From assembly GCA_041392835.1 (NCBI GenBank), contig JAWKLF010000001.1, forward strand, positions 992,001 to 1,056,000: 64,000 bases of DNA, written 5' to 3'. Each line of letters starts with the position of its first letter. Position 1 is the stretch's first letter. The notes beneath the pieces were generated by a model that was given only the letters and a program-made list of their open reading frames with translations, searched no databases and was not told where the DNA came from. Positions 34,565 to 43,220 of the stretch are shown here, in pieces. The position numbers and the translations under genes were made by a program. This stretch comes from OLB11 sp041392835 (GTDB lineage Bacteria; Bacteroidota; Bacteroidia; Chitinophagales; Chitinophagaceae).

Positions 34565-34596
34565 TTGTTTTCTAATTTTTTTATTGTATATCTTTA
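34565..34596 (+). promoter_or_regulatory. Promoter candidate for the giant T9SS adhesin
   Basis: TTG at 34565-34567, 21 bases, then TATCTTTA at 34589-34596. The first ATG after it is at 34618, upstream of the 7-base repeat array, so a transcript from here would contain the array. The same TATCTTTA variant precedes the G-run gene at 13827. Confidence 0.5.
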
Positions 34597-34617
34597 TACT
34601 ATAAAATTTTTTTAACC

Positions 34618-34707
34618 ATGAAAACATCCACCCTAAACCGAAACCGAAGCTTCTCGCTTCTCGCTTCTCGCTTCTCGCTTCTCGCTTCTCGCTTCTCGCT
34701 TCTTTAA
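34618..34707 (+). other. Leader ORF that reads through the 7-base repeats and stops at the adhesin start
   Basis: ATG at 34618-34620 opens MKTSTLNRNRS, then the repeats give FSLLASR twice and FSLL before TAA at 34705-34707. The stop overlaps the next ATG as TAATG. The composition (basic start, then hydrophobic Leu/Ala/Phe) is that of a signal peptide. The main ORF lies in another frame by one repeat unit. Confidence 0.6.
34651..34699 (+). repeat. Seven tandem copies of the 7-base unit TTCTCGC
   Basis: Seven exact copies, 49 bases, followed by a partial eighth (TTCT). Because 7 is not a multiple of 3, each gain or loss shifts the reading frame from the ATG at 34618. Copy numbers 2, 5, 8 or 11 would fuse it in frame to the adhesin; the present seven do not. 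Confidence 0.9.
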
Positions 34708-37700
34708 TGTTACTCTTTTTGCAAGTTACGGTATATAAAATACATGCCCAAGAACGGCAAACCATACCTAAAATAGATACACGCTTTTTTATTGAAAACA
34801 AAGGACAGTGGGATGATGAGGTGTTATTCCTTTGTAGGCAAAATGGATTAAACTCTTGGATTACTAAGCATGGTGTGGTATATGATTTTTATAAGAGTAT
34901 AAAAACAAAAAATAAAAAGAATAAAGATGAATATCAAAAGCAAACCCATGTGATACGAACAAGTATGAAGAATGCTTCTGAGGCAAGACCTGAAAATAAT
35001 GAACAAAAACTATCTTCTTTTTATAATTTCTATCATAGCAATAAAAGGGTAGGTAATGTATCCTTGTATAATGAGGTAAACATTACAAACAATTACCCCA
35101 ATATTAATATCAGATATTACTTTGATAATAATTCTTTGCGATATGACTATATCGTAAAACCGAAAGGCAAGGTTGGAAATATCAAATTTGAGATTGAAGG
35201 AGCAGACGAAGTGCTTATTAAAGAGAATAAGCTTATGATAAAAACATCACTAGGCCTTGTTGAACATAGCGAGCTTTTTGCATACCAATTGATAGATGGT
35301 AAGAAAGTAAAAGTCGAATGTTCTTTTGTTGAAAAAGAAAATAAGGTTTTTGGCTTCAATATTGGAAGTTATGATATGACCAAAGACTTAATTATAGACC
35401 CCATCATATATTCCATAATAATTGGAGCTAATGCATCTTTCTCCTATGATGTTTCATATGGTTTAGATGCCACGAGTAATGGAGAGCCTATAATAGTTGG
35501 TCACACCTCCGATATGAATTTTCCTACTACAACGGGGCCTAGCTTTCAAGCGGGTGGATTTGATATATTTGTAACGAAATATAATGCTAGTGGTACCGCT
35601 ATCGTGTATTCAACCTTTTTAGGAGGTACTGCCCTAGATCAAGGTTTTGCTATTGATGTGGATGCCTCAGGAAATTCCTATATACTGGGTAAAACAACAT
35701 CCAACGATTTCCCAACCACCCTAGGTGTTGTACAACCAATATTTGGTGGCGGTACAGATATTACGGTTACAAAATTAGACCCCCTTGGTCAACTGGATTA
35801 TTCTACATATGTAGGAGGCTTCTCGAATGATGAGCCAGGCTTTAGAATTATTCATAATGGTACTAAAGATTATATAACAGGCACGACTAGTTCACCCAAT
35901 TTACCAATAACCAATTCCTCATTTTTAGGAGGGTTTTCGGATGTATTGGTAGCTGTTTTAGATAATAATGCTACAAATTTTGATTTCCTAACTTATTATG
36001 GTAGCATCACAAATATTCAACCTTTAGAAGTTGAGATAGGTCAATCTCTTGCTTTAAATAGCAATAATGATATCTATGTAGCCTGCTCTGTATACGATAA
36101 TTTTCCTACAACTACAGGTGCTTATGATGTAAACTATGGAGGCAATGGCGATGCGGCCATTGTATTATTCCAAAATAGTGGGGGCAGTGTTTACACCCCT
36201 GTCGCTTCTACTTATTTAGGGGGCAATGCTTCATTAAACGATTGGAGTACATCCATTGTCCTAAACTCCATAGGAGATGTAATTGTAACTGGTGGTACCT
36301 TATCTTCAAGTTTTGATGTATTGAATCCTTTGCCAGGCTTTGGTGCCTATAGTGCAGATTGGGACATATTTATACAAAAACTAAATCCTAGCTTAACTAC
36401 TCTTTTATCTTCTACGTATTATGGTGGGCAAGATAGGGATGTATTTTTTAGTTTGCGTTTGGACAATGCAGACAATTTACATTGCACAGGAACCAACACC
36501 ATTGCCACTTCAAGTACAGGAAATTACCCCACTACACCTACCGCATACGATGCCTCTCACAATGGGACTGGTGATGTCATATTTACAAAAATAAACGCCG
36601 CCATTTCTCAAGTTATGTACTCTACCTATGTAGGAGGAAGCACAGATGATTTAGGATTTGATCTATACGTGGTCAATCCTCGTGAAGTAATTATTACAGG
36701 GGTTACTAGTGATGATGTGAATATTACCAACTTTCCTGCTACGCAGGTATTTGGTAATACACAAACAGAAAATTCTTTTACCTTTCGATTAGATATTTGT
36801 GTTCCCTTGATAAGTGCAGTGTCGGGTAATTCGCCTACCTGTGGCAACCCTATAAATCTGGGCGTAAGTACTGTATATGCCAATTCGGTATGGCCTGTTA
36901 CTTTTTCATGGTCTGGACCCAATGGCTATACTAGCAATCTTCAGAACCCAGTAATTACTAACCCAACATTGGCAAATTCGGGTACTTACACTATTACCGT
37001 TACGGACATTAATGGATGTACTGACCAATCTACAGTAAATATAATTGTTACCAATGGCGTACAAGTAGTTGCAGCTTCAAACTGCACAAGCTCAACCTTA
37101 AATTTGACGGCTACCACCTCTTTGGGCACACCACCTTTTACGTATTCGTGGGCAGGGCCAGGTTTTACTAGCGCCCTTCAAAACCCTTCCTTATCGCCGC
37201 TTACTACGTCTATGAATGGTATTTACACCATTACGGTTACGGATGCCAGTACTTGTTCTGCTAGTGCTACCATATTGGTAGATGTTTCAAGTTGTCTTTG
37301 CCCCAATGCACCGCCAAACGCCGTATTTCATCCTACTGGTTCATCTTCTAGTGTTGATTTTCCAGGACTCATTGCTCTTGTAAGTACTACTACCCCTCAT
37401 ATATTTGAGGGTATGTTTACAGTTGATAATAATTTAGATATCTCATCTTGTCCAAACTTTTATTTCATGCCTGCGTCAGGGATGCAGCTTGCCCCTGGTA
37501 AACAATTACGCATAGACAATAGCACTTTGCAGGGTTGTGGCGTAGAAATGTGGACAGGTATAAATATTCCTGGTAATGCCTCACTAGCAGTATTCAGAAA
37601 CAACACCATTTCGCACATGCATAATGGCATACGTATAACTTCCAATGCCAACAACTCATTGCCTATATCTATAGTAAGTAATCATTTCAATAGCAACACT

Positions 37701-40016
37701 ATTAGTGTCTTTGTAGGAACACATTATAACACTGGTAATAATTTCATATGCAAAGGCAATTTCTTCGAAAGTCCTCTGCCCATGCTACCCCCAGCGACCT
37801 TAACAACGCCATTACGAGGTTTAGAAATATTGAATTGTGGCAATCTTACATTTGAAGATAACCATTTTAGCAACTTGAACAATGGCATTCGCATACAAAA
37901 AAGTAATAGTTTAAATAGTGATATTAATCTAGACTACAATACCTTTGAAAATATTAATGCCAGTGGAGGAGCTACGCCCAATGCGTCAAGCTCATTAGGT
38001 TGGGCTATATATTGCACTAATACGGGTACAACGTATATGAAGGTGCGTGTATTAGGCACTTCCTTCCAAAATCCAGGTTCTACTTTAATAGACTTTAATA
38101 ACTGCGACAAGGGCATTCACTTTAGTAGATGTAACGGAGTAGTTCGAAGCAATAAATTTAGTAGCACACATATAGGAGTCAATTTTATTGGCATAAATCA
38201 ACCAGGATCCTCCCTTGGAGACCATCAATTAAATGTATCAGATAATATCATGTTTGAGACCTATAAAGGGATAATTAAAAATGGCAATGAAGCCTCTAAC
38301 GGATTTTTAGCTCAAAATAATTCTATAACCCTAGCCCCATCACCCAATATAGCATTTGGAACCAATCCGCCTATTGCTATTCAAAGCACCTATATGCCAA
38401 GTGGTAATATAGGTACTTCTTATATCTATGACAATACCATTACGATTCCTACCGCAGACCAAGGTATTGGTATAGAGTTAAATGCCGGTTCAAGTGATCA
38501 TATAATAGGTAACAAAATTCATTTTACAACCAATACTACCAATATACCCTACACTACAAACGTTCCTTCCAGAATGATAGGCATTAATAGCAATACCTCC
38601 ACAAGACCCAATATTTGTGGCAACCTGGTAGACCACAATAGTAGCACAGACTTTGTGCCTGGCAACAATGCGGCACTAAAACTAACACTCTCACCCGATG
38701 CCATTATAAATTGCAATGTTTTTGACCGTATGCAAATGGCTATTGCTACAGAAGGTCATAATGCAGGTGCTACCTCCTCTGGAGCAAACAATTTGGTAAC
38801 GGGCAATACCCTACGAGGAAGCGCATTTGATATAAGCCATTATTTTTTAACGAATGAAGGTAGTTTGGGGGATATTGGGTATTTTGATTATATTACAAAT
38901 ACAGGAGCTAACAACAACAACCAGTTTTTGGGTTCTCTTGCACTCAGTCCTAATTTTACCAATAATGTGTATCGCTTTCTTCCATGCGCCTCAAATTTTC
39001 AAGACAACATCTATACTACTCCATTGTTACTAGTACAGGGTCAAAGTACTTCGAATTCTGCGGCATGCGCAACTACAGTAACTAACCCACCTACTTTTAC
39101 CTCCACATTCAATTGCACTGCTTGCTACTATCCGCCTACTAATGTCATCAATATGCTTCAAACACCCAATAGTCCTATGCTCTCTATAGCCGAAGCCGAA
39201 AAGATAGAGCAAGATGTGATTATTTATCCTGAATTTGAAGAAGGAGCCGACCGAAGAGACCGTGAATGGTTTTTTGAGTGGATGAAGGCCAAAGAAGCCA
39301 ATCAGGAGTTTACGACTACTACTTTAGAGGCTTATTATACTGCCCTCAAAAGCCAGTCCATTGGCAAAATAAACGATATCAATAAAGCCATAGATGCTCT
39401 TGCTGACAGCACCTTGCTGGCCGATTCGGTGGCATGGCATACCCAATTCAATGCCCTCAGGCAGCTCAATGCTGCTTTGGCTACGCCCACTATATTTGAC
39501 CAAAACGAAAAATGGATCAATGGCTTTTATTTTACTATGATGGAGGGTATAGAAGATAGCCTGATAAGCGAAGCAGATTGGCAAAGCATAAAAACCTTAG
39601 CCTTTACCTGCCCCTTTATAGGTGGTCAGGCGGTATATAAGGCCCGTGTGCTTTGGAGTGCTCGCATACCCGGTGAGCATTACGACGACCGCAGTATCTG
39701 CAATAGTCAGGGTATATACAAAAATGCACAACAAGAAGAAATAGACCGACATAATATATTATTGTCACAGGAAGTAGTTTTACTCTATCCCAACCCCACA
39801 ACAGATATGGTAACGATAGAGAGCAATTTATTTAAGGATGCGGATGCTGAGTTAGAGTTTTATGATATGTTGGGCAAGCGAGTAGTAGAGCAAAGCATTC
39901 CAAAAGGAAATAGTAAGCATACAATAGTGTTGAAAAACCTACTGCACGGTGTATATAATTACAAGGTGCGTATAAATTCAGAAGTGTTTACAGGTAAAAT
40001 AGTAAAAATAGATTAG
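34707..40016 (+). CDS. Giant T9SS cargo adhesin (DUF7948/SBBP propeller, Ig-like, beta-helix, type A sorting domain); candidate phase-variable
   Basis: 1,769 residues from the ATG at 34707. The mature start has FFIENKGQWDDEVLFLCR, typical of the DUF7948 domain (about 20-230). SBBP-type propeller repeats follow (about 240-690), e.g. VYSTFLGGTALDQGFAIDVD and MYSTYVGGSTDDLGFDLYV. Two Ig/SprB-like modules occupy about 700-860, then a right-handed beta-helix region (about 890-1465) with N-rich rungs. An acidic helical linker and a T9SS type A sorting domain (LLYPNPTTDMVTIESN to YNYKVRINSEVFTGKI) finish the protein. From 34707 the signal peptide is only MLLFLQVTVYKIHAQ, without a basic N-region; an upstream ATG (34618) would supply it if the 7-base repeat number changed by one. 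Expression from 34707 may rely on TAATG coupling. Confidence 0.88.
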   Translation: MLLFLQVTVYKIHAQERQTIPKIDTRFFIENKGQWDDEVLFLCRQNGLNSWITKHGVVYDFYKSIKTKNKKNKDEYQKQTHVIRTSMKNASEARPENNEQKLSSFYNFYHSNKRVGNVSLYNEVNITNNYPNINIRYYFDNNSLRYDYIVKPKGKVGNIKFEIEGADEVLIKENKLMIKTSLGLVEHSELFAYQLIDGKKVKVECSFVEKENKVFGFNIGSYDMTKDLIIDPIIYSIIIGANASFSYDVSYGLDATSNGEPIIVGHTSDMNFPTTTGPSFQAGGFDIFVTKYNASGTAIVYSTFLGGTALDQGFAIDVDASGNSYILGKTTSNDFPTTLGVVQPIFGGGTDITVTKLDPLGQLDYSTYVGGFSNDEPGFRIIHNGTKDYITGTTSSPNLPITNSSFLGGFSDVLVAVLDNNATNFDFLTYYGSITNIQPLEVEIGQSLALNSNNDIYVACSVYDNFPTTTGAYDVNYGGNGDAAIVLFQNSGGSVYTPVASTYLGGNASLNDWSTSIVLNSIGDVIVTGGTLSSSFDVLNPLPGFGAYSADWDIFIQKLNPSLTTLLSSTYYGGQDRDVFFSLRLDNADNLHCTGTNTIATSSTGNYPTTPTAYDASHNGTGDVIFTKINAAISQVMYSTYVGGSTDDLGFDLYVVNPREVIITGVTSDDVNITNFPATQVFGNTQTENSFTFRLDICVPLISAVSGNSPTCGNPINLGVSTVYANSVWPVTFSWSGPNGYTSNLQNPVITNPTLANSGTYTITVTDINGCTDQSTVNIIVTNGVQVVAASNCTSSTLNLTATTSLGTPPFTYSWAGPGFTSALQNPSLSPLTTSMNGIYTITVTDASTCSASATILVDVSSCLCPNAPPNAVFHPTGSSSSVDFPGLIALVSTTTPHIFEGMFTVDNNLDISSCPNFYFMPASGMQLAPGKQLRIDNSTLQGCGVEMWTGINIPGNASLAVFRNNTISHMHNGIRITSNANNSLPISIVSNHFNSNTISVFVGTHYNTGNNFICKGNFFESPLPMLPPATLTTPLRGLEILNCGNLTFEDNHFSNLNNGIRIQKSNSLNSDINLDYNTFENINASGGATPNASSSLGWAIYCTNTGTTYMKVRVLGTSFQNPGSTLIDFNNCDKGIHFSRCNGVVRSNKFSSTHIGVNFIGINQPGSSLGDHQLNVSDNIMFETYKGIIKNGNEASNGFLAQNNSITLAPSPNIAFGTNPPIAIQSTYMPSGNIGTSYIYDNTITIPTADQGIGIELNAGSSDHIIGNKIHFTTNTTNIPYTTNVPSRMIGINSNTSTRPNICGNLVDHNSSTDFVPGNNAALKLTLSPDAIINCNVFDRMQMAIATEGHNAGATSSGANNLVTGNTLRGSAFDISHYFLTNEGSLGDIGYFDYITNTGANNNNQFLGSLALSPNFTNNVYRFLPCASNFQDNIYTTPLLLVQGQSTSNSAACATTVTNPPTFTSTFNCTACYYPPTNVINMLQTPNSPMLSIAEAEKIEQDVIIYPEFEEGADRRDREWFFEWMKAKEANQEFTTTTLEAYYTALKSQSIGKINDINKAIDALADSTLLADSVAWHTQFNALRQLNAALATPTIFDQNEKWINGFYFTMMEGIEDSLISEADWQSIKTLAFTCPFIGGQAVYKARVLWSARIPGEHYDDRSICNSQGIYKNAQQEEIDRHNILLSQEVVLLYPNPTTDMVTIESNLFKDADAELEFYDMLGKRVVEQSIPKGNSKHTIVLKNLLHGVYNYKVRINSEVFTGKIVKID
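39786..39847 (+). repeat. 62-base segment identical to 41323-41384 (first copy, in the adhesin sorting domain)
   Basis: Encodes YPNPTTDMVTIESNLFKDAD. It is base-for-base identical to the start of the sorting domain two genes downstream, while flanking sequence diverges at once on the right, which indicates recent gene conversion or module transfer. Confidence 0.85.
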
Positions 40017-40018
40017 GT

Positions 40019-41350
40019 ATGAAAAAATATATTATCGCTATTCTATTAGTATATAGTATGAATATGCTTGCTCAAGAGTATAAAAGGGGGAATAACTGGA
40101 TTTTAGGTTTTCCGACTGTAATGTTTAATTTTAATCAAAACCCATTACAATTTGATACATTACTAATAAATAGGGGAGTTGGATCATCAAGTAGTGTTTC
40201 CGATACAATGGGAAATTTTTTGTTTTATAGTAGTGGTTACGCTTTGGCAAACTATTTTGGTGATATAATCGAGAATAGTGTAGGCATAAATTGTAAAGGT
40301 AGTGATACACTTTTAGCGTTACACGATGGTTATTGGTCTAATTACACCCAAATGACCTTGATACTACCCAAGAAGGGCAACCAGTACTATGTATTTGGGG
40401 TAGGCATGAGCGATAGTGTGGCTACTAACTATATCAATCATACGCATACCGAGTTTGATATACTCAACTATAGCGTGGTAGATATGGATAGCAATAATGG
40501 GCATGGCAAGGTAATAGAAAAGAACACCATATTGGCCGATAAGCAGCACTATTTGAACTGCGCCATGCAGGCTGTGCGCCATGGCAATGGCAAGGACTGG
40601 TGGCTCTGCAAGGCCGATGTACGAGAGCATCGCTTTCAGTTGTATTTGGTCAAAGAAGATACTATAGAAGGACCTTTTTATCAGTATATACCTTCTACAG
40701 ATACAGTGGATACCTATGGTTGGTTTTTTGCTCAGCTTTATTTTAGTGAAGATGGTACACGCATGGCAAGCAGTTTATATGGCATACATAAACCAGGGCA
40801 TCCATTAAATCCAAACCGAGTAGATTTATTTGATTTTGACCGTTGCACAGGTACCTTGAGTTATCGCAATCATTACGAAGTGCCGTGTGACTCTAGCACC
40901 TATCCAAACCCTGATTTAAAATTCGGCATTTGTTTTTCTCCCGATGGGAAGTTGGTGTATATGGGCAATTCATTTTCCATCTATCAAATAGATATTGAGG
41001 ATACGAATCAGCACAATGCCATGTATATTACGGGTCCTGATACAACTTATCTCAATTTTCCTTGGTATTCGGAAATGAAGATAGCCCCTGATGGTCGTAT
41101 CTATGTAGGTACTTTTGGTGTGCAACGCCCCTATATGAGCTATATAGCCCAGCCCAATGTGAGAGGTTTGGGTTGTCAGTTTACGCCCAATGGCATTTGG
41201 CAACCCTATAGTAATTTATCTAGACCACCCAATATGCCCAACTATGCTTTAGGAGAGGATAGCCTGCACTGCTGGCCTGTCAGTACCAGCAACCTATCAG
41301 CACCGCAAGGGAGCTGTTGGTATATCCCAACCCCACAACAGATATGGTAA
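40019..41350 (+). CDS. T9SS cargo, beta-propeller-like; sorting domain lost by a one-base frameshift
   Basis: 443 residues: signal peptide (1-18, ending MLAQ), then a propeller-like domain of the Bacteroidota family with LNYSVVDMDSNNGHGKVIE, AVRHGNGKDWWLCKAD, LYFSEDGTRMASS, ICFSPDGKLVYM and MKIAPDGRIYVGTFG. It ends in SAPQGSCWYIPTPQQIW, which is out-of-frame translation: the neighbouring paralogue reads SAPQGELLVYPNP at the same place from GCAAGGGGAGCTG, whereas this gene has GCAAGGGAGCTG (GGG at 41309-41311). Restoring one G reconnects it to the intact sorting domain in 41312-41556. The protein as encoded would be exported to the periplasm but not through T9SS, unless this is a sequencing error. 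It starts 2 bases after the adhesin stop. Confidence 0.82.
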   Translation: MKKYIIAILLVYSMNMLAQEYKRGNNWILGFPTVMFNFNQNPLQFDTLLINRGVGSSSSVSDTMGNFLFYSSGYALANYFGDIIENSVGINCKGSDTLLALHDGYWSNYTQMTLILPKKGNQYYVFGVGMSDSVATNYINHTHTEFDILNYSVVDMDSNNGHGKVIEKNTILADKQHYLNCAMQAVRHGNGKDWWLCKADVREHRFQLYLVKEDTIEGPFYQYIPSTDTVDTYGWFFAQLYFSEDGTRMASSLYGIHKPGHPLNPNRVDLFDFDRCTGTLSYRNHYEVPCDSSTYPNPDLKFGICFSPDGKLVYMGNSFSIYQIDIEDTNQHNAMYITGPDTTYLNFPWYSEMKIAPDGRIYVGTFGVQRPYMSYIAQPNVRGLGCQFTPNGIWQPYSNLSRPPNMPNYALGEDSLHCWPVSTSNLSAPQGSCWYIPTPQQIW

Positions 41351-41556
41351 CGATAGAGAGCAATTTATTTAAGGATGCGGATGCCACTTTATTTATAAGG
41401 GATATGCTAGGTAAAGAAGTAAAGAAAATTAATCTTTATCAAGGGCAAGCAAAACGCCTATTAGACATTAGCGACTTAGCACAAGGGGTTTATATGTATC
41501 AGTTTAGGTCAGGAAAAAATGTTGTTTATACCGGTAGATTAATTAAAAATGATTAG
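41312..41556 (+). pseudogene. Detached T9SS type A sorting domain of the frameshifted upstream gene
   Basis: In the +1-shifted frame the sequence reads LLVYPNPTTDMVTIESNLF and on to GVYMYQFRSGKNVVYTGRLI, a complete type A sorting domain with a normal stop at 41554-41556. Having no start of its own that fits a gene, it belongs to 40019-41350. The next gene's start overlaps or abuts its end. Confidence 0.8.
41323..41384 (+). repeat. 62-base segment identical to 39786-39847 (second copy)
   Basis: See the first copy. After the shared ...GATGC the two genes diverge at once (TGAGTTAGAG versus CACTTTATTT). Confidence 0.85.
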
Positions 41557-41557
41557 A

Positions 41558-43108
41558 ATGAAAAATTGGATAATATGTTTAGTACTAATAAATAGCTTTT
41601 CATTGAGTGCACAAGAGTACAAACGAGGTAACGTTTGGTCTGTTGGCTTTTTCCCAGTTGTATTATTTGATTTTAAAAATTCATTGGCCATAGACCAAGT
41701 TGTTCATTCTTTTAATCCCCCGCCATTCTGTATACAACATTCAGGTTCATGCATTTCAGATACCAATGGAAACCTTGCATTAATTTCAAATGCGCATAAT
41801 GTATATGATGGGGGAGGATATATTATAGAAAATGGGGAAAAGTTAAATTGCAAAGCCAACGACACGATATTCGCTCATCACGAAGGCTATATAGGCAGCT
41901 ACACCCAAATGACCTTGATACTGCCCAAAAAAGGCAATCAATACTATGTATTTGGGGTAGGTATGAGTGATAGCGTAGCTACAAACTATGCCAATCATAC
42001 TTATACCGAATTTGATGTACTGAATTATAGTATAGTAGATATGGATAGCAATGGTGGTAAAGGCAAAGTAATAGAAAAAAATATACTACTGGCAGAGAAT
42101 CAGCACTATGTAAACTGTGCTATGCAGGCTGTACGCCATGGCAATGGCAAAGATTGGTGGCTCTGTAAGGCCGACTGCGAGGAACATCGTTTTCAGTTGT
42201 ATTTAGTCAAAGAAGATACCATAGAAGGTCCTTTTTATCAATATGTACCTCCGAGTGACACAGTAGATTATTGTTGGTTTTCATCACAACTATATTTTTC
42301 TGAAGATGGTACACGCATGGCTTGTAGTATGTATGGCAATCGAGAGAATGGAGTTTATATTAGCCCCAATAGAGTTGATTTATTTGATTTTGACCGTTGT
42401 ACAGGTGCCTTGAGCTACCGCAATCATTACGAAGTACCATACGATACTACTACCTATCCAAACAATGACATGAAGTTTGGTATTTGCTTTTCACCCGATG
42501 GTAAGTTGGTTTACATGAGTACTATTTATTCTATCTATCAGATAGATGTGGAAGACACCAATCGGTACAATGCTATGTATATCACAGGGCCTGATACTTT
42601 TTTTAATAATTTTCCTTGGTATAATGAAATGAAAATAGCACCTGATGGTCGTATTTATGTGGGAACGGTTGGAGTATATAGGCCCTATATGAGCTATATA
42701 GCAAATCCAAACATAAGAGGTTTGGGTTGTCAGTTTACCCCCAATGGCATTTGGCAGCCCTATGCGAATCTTTCTGATCCGCCCAATATGCCCAACTATG
42801 CCTTGGGCGAGGATAGCCTGCACTGCTGGCCTGTCAGCACCAGCAACCTATCAGCACCGCAAGGGGAGCTGTTGGTATATCCGAATCCAGCCCACACATG
42901 GCTATCTATAGCCTGTATGCTGCAAGAAGGCGAAAGCGCTCAATTTGAACTTTATGATATGGTAGGCAATAAAAAATTGGAAAAAACGCTAACACGAGAC
43001 GAAAATACACGTCATATAAATATAAGCAAAATGCCCAAAGGCGTATATATATATACATGCAAGCAAGCAGGCCATAAAACAGCAAGCGGCAAACTAATAA
43101 TAGAATAG
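41558..43108 (+). CDS. T9SS cargo, beta-propeller-like, intact paralogue of the upstream gene
   Basis: 516 residues from the ATG at 41558; an ATG 9 bases earlier is possible, but alignment with the paralogue's signal peptide favours 41558. A signal peptide ends LSAQ, followed by EYKRGN shared with the paralogue. Residues about 30-100 differ strongly between the two proteins, whereas about 100-430 are near-identical in many stretches (YTQMTLILPKKGNQYYVFGV, AVRHGNGKDWWLCKAD). It ends in a T9SS type A sorting domain (LLVYPNPAHTWLSIAC to HKTASGKLIIE) different from the one attached to its neighbour. Surface-exposed; function unknown. It lies in the same direction and close spacing as the adhesin and paralogue, so probably one transcript. 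Confidence 0.88.
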   Translation: MKNWIICLVLINSFSLSAQEYKRGNVWSVGFFPVVLFDFKNSLAIDQVVHSFNPPPFCIQHSGSCISDTNGNLALISNAHNVYDGGGYIIENGEKLNCKANDTIFAHHEGYIGSYTQMTLILPKKGNQYYVFGVGMSDSVATNYANHTYTEFDVLNYSIVDMDSNGGKGKVIEKNILLAENQHYVNCAMQAVRHGNGKDWWLCKADCEEHRFQLYLVKEDTIEGPFYQYVPPSDTVDYCWFSSQLYFSEDGTRMACSMYGNRENGVYISPNRVDLFDFDRCTGALSYRNHYEVPYDTTTYPNNDMKFGICFSPDGKLVYMSTIYSIYQIDVEDTNRYNAMYITGPDTFFNNFPWYNEMKIAPDGRIYVGTVGVYRPYMSYIANPNIRGLGCQFTPNGIWQPYANLSDPPNMPNYALGEDSLHCWPVSTSNLSAPQGELLVYPNPAHTWLSIACMLQEGESAQFELYDMVGNKKLEKTLTRDENTRHINISKMPKGVYIYTCKQAGHKTASGKLIIE

Positions 43109-43110
43109 CT

Positions 43111-43176
43111 ATGAAGAAAATCGCATTTGTATTTTTATATATTGTATCGGTACTGACCTTGTTTGCCCAAAAGTGA
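43111..43176 (+). pseudogene. Orphan signal peptide mini-ORF, remnant of a further secreted-protein gene
   Basis: ATG at 43111, 2 bases after the paralogue's stop, opens MKKIAFVFLYIVSVLTLFAQ plus one Lys and then TGA. It is a complete signal peptide ending in the same F/L-A-Q cleavage form as its neighbours, but with nothing after it. The promoter box of the next gene begins 22 bases downstream, as if a deletion had joined the signal peptide to that promoter. Confidence 0.6.
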
Positions 43177-43198
43177 CTGTCAATTGCCCATTTGGTAC

Positions 43199-43206
43199 TA
43201 TTTTTG
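43199..43206 (+). promoter_or_regulatory. -7 promoter box for the haloperoxidase-like gene
   Basis: TATTTTTG fits TAnnTTTG and lies 14 bases before the ATG at 43221. It shows that the possible GTG start at 43173 is not used. Confidence 0.55.
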
Positions 43207-43220
43207 TAAAAATTTGGATG

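Noticed and set aside
34490..34801. Minus-strand ORF with repeated KREARSE segments
   Set aside because: It is only the reverse reading of the 7-base repeat array; it has no promoter or family signature and overlaps the adhesin start.
43173..43220. GTG start at 43173 for the haloperoxidase-like gene
   Set aside because: A -7 promoter box lies downstream of it and a good signal peptide begins at 43221.
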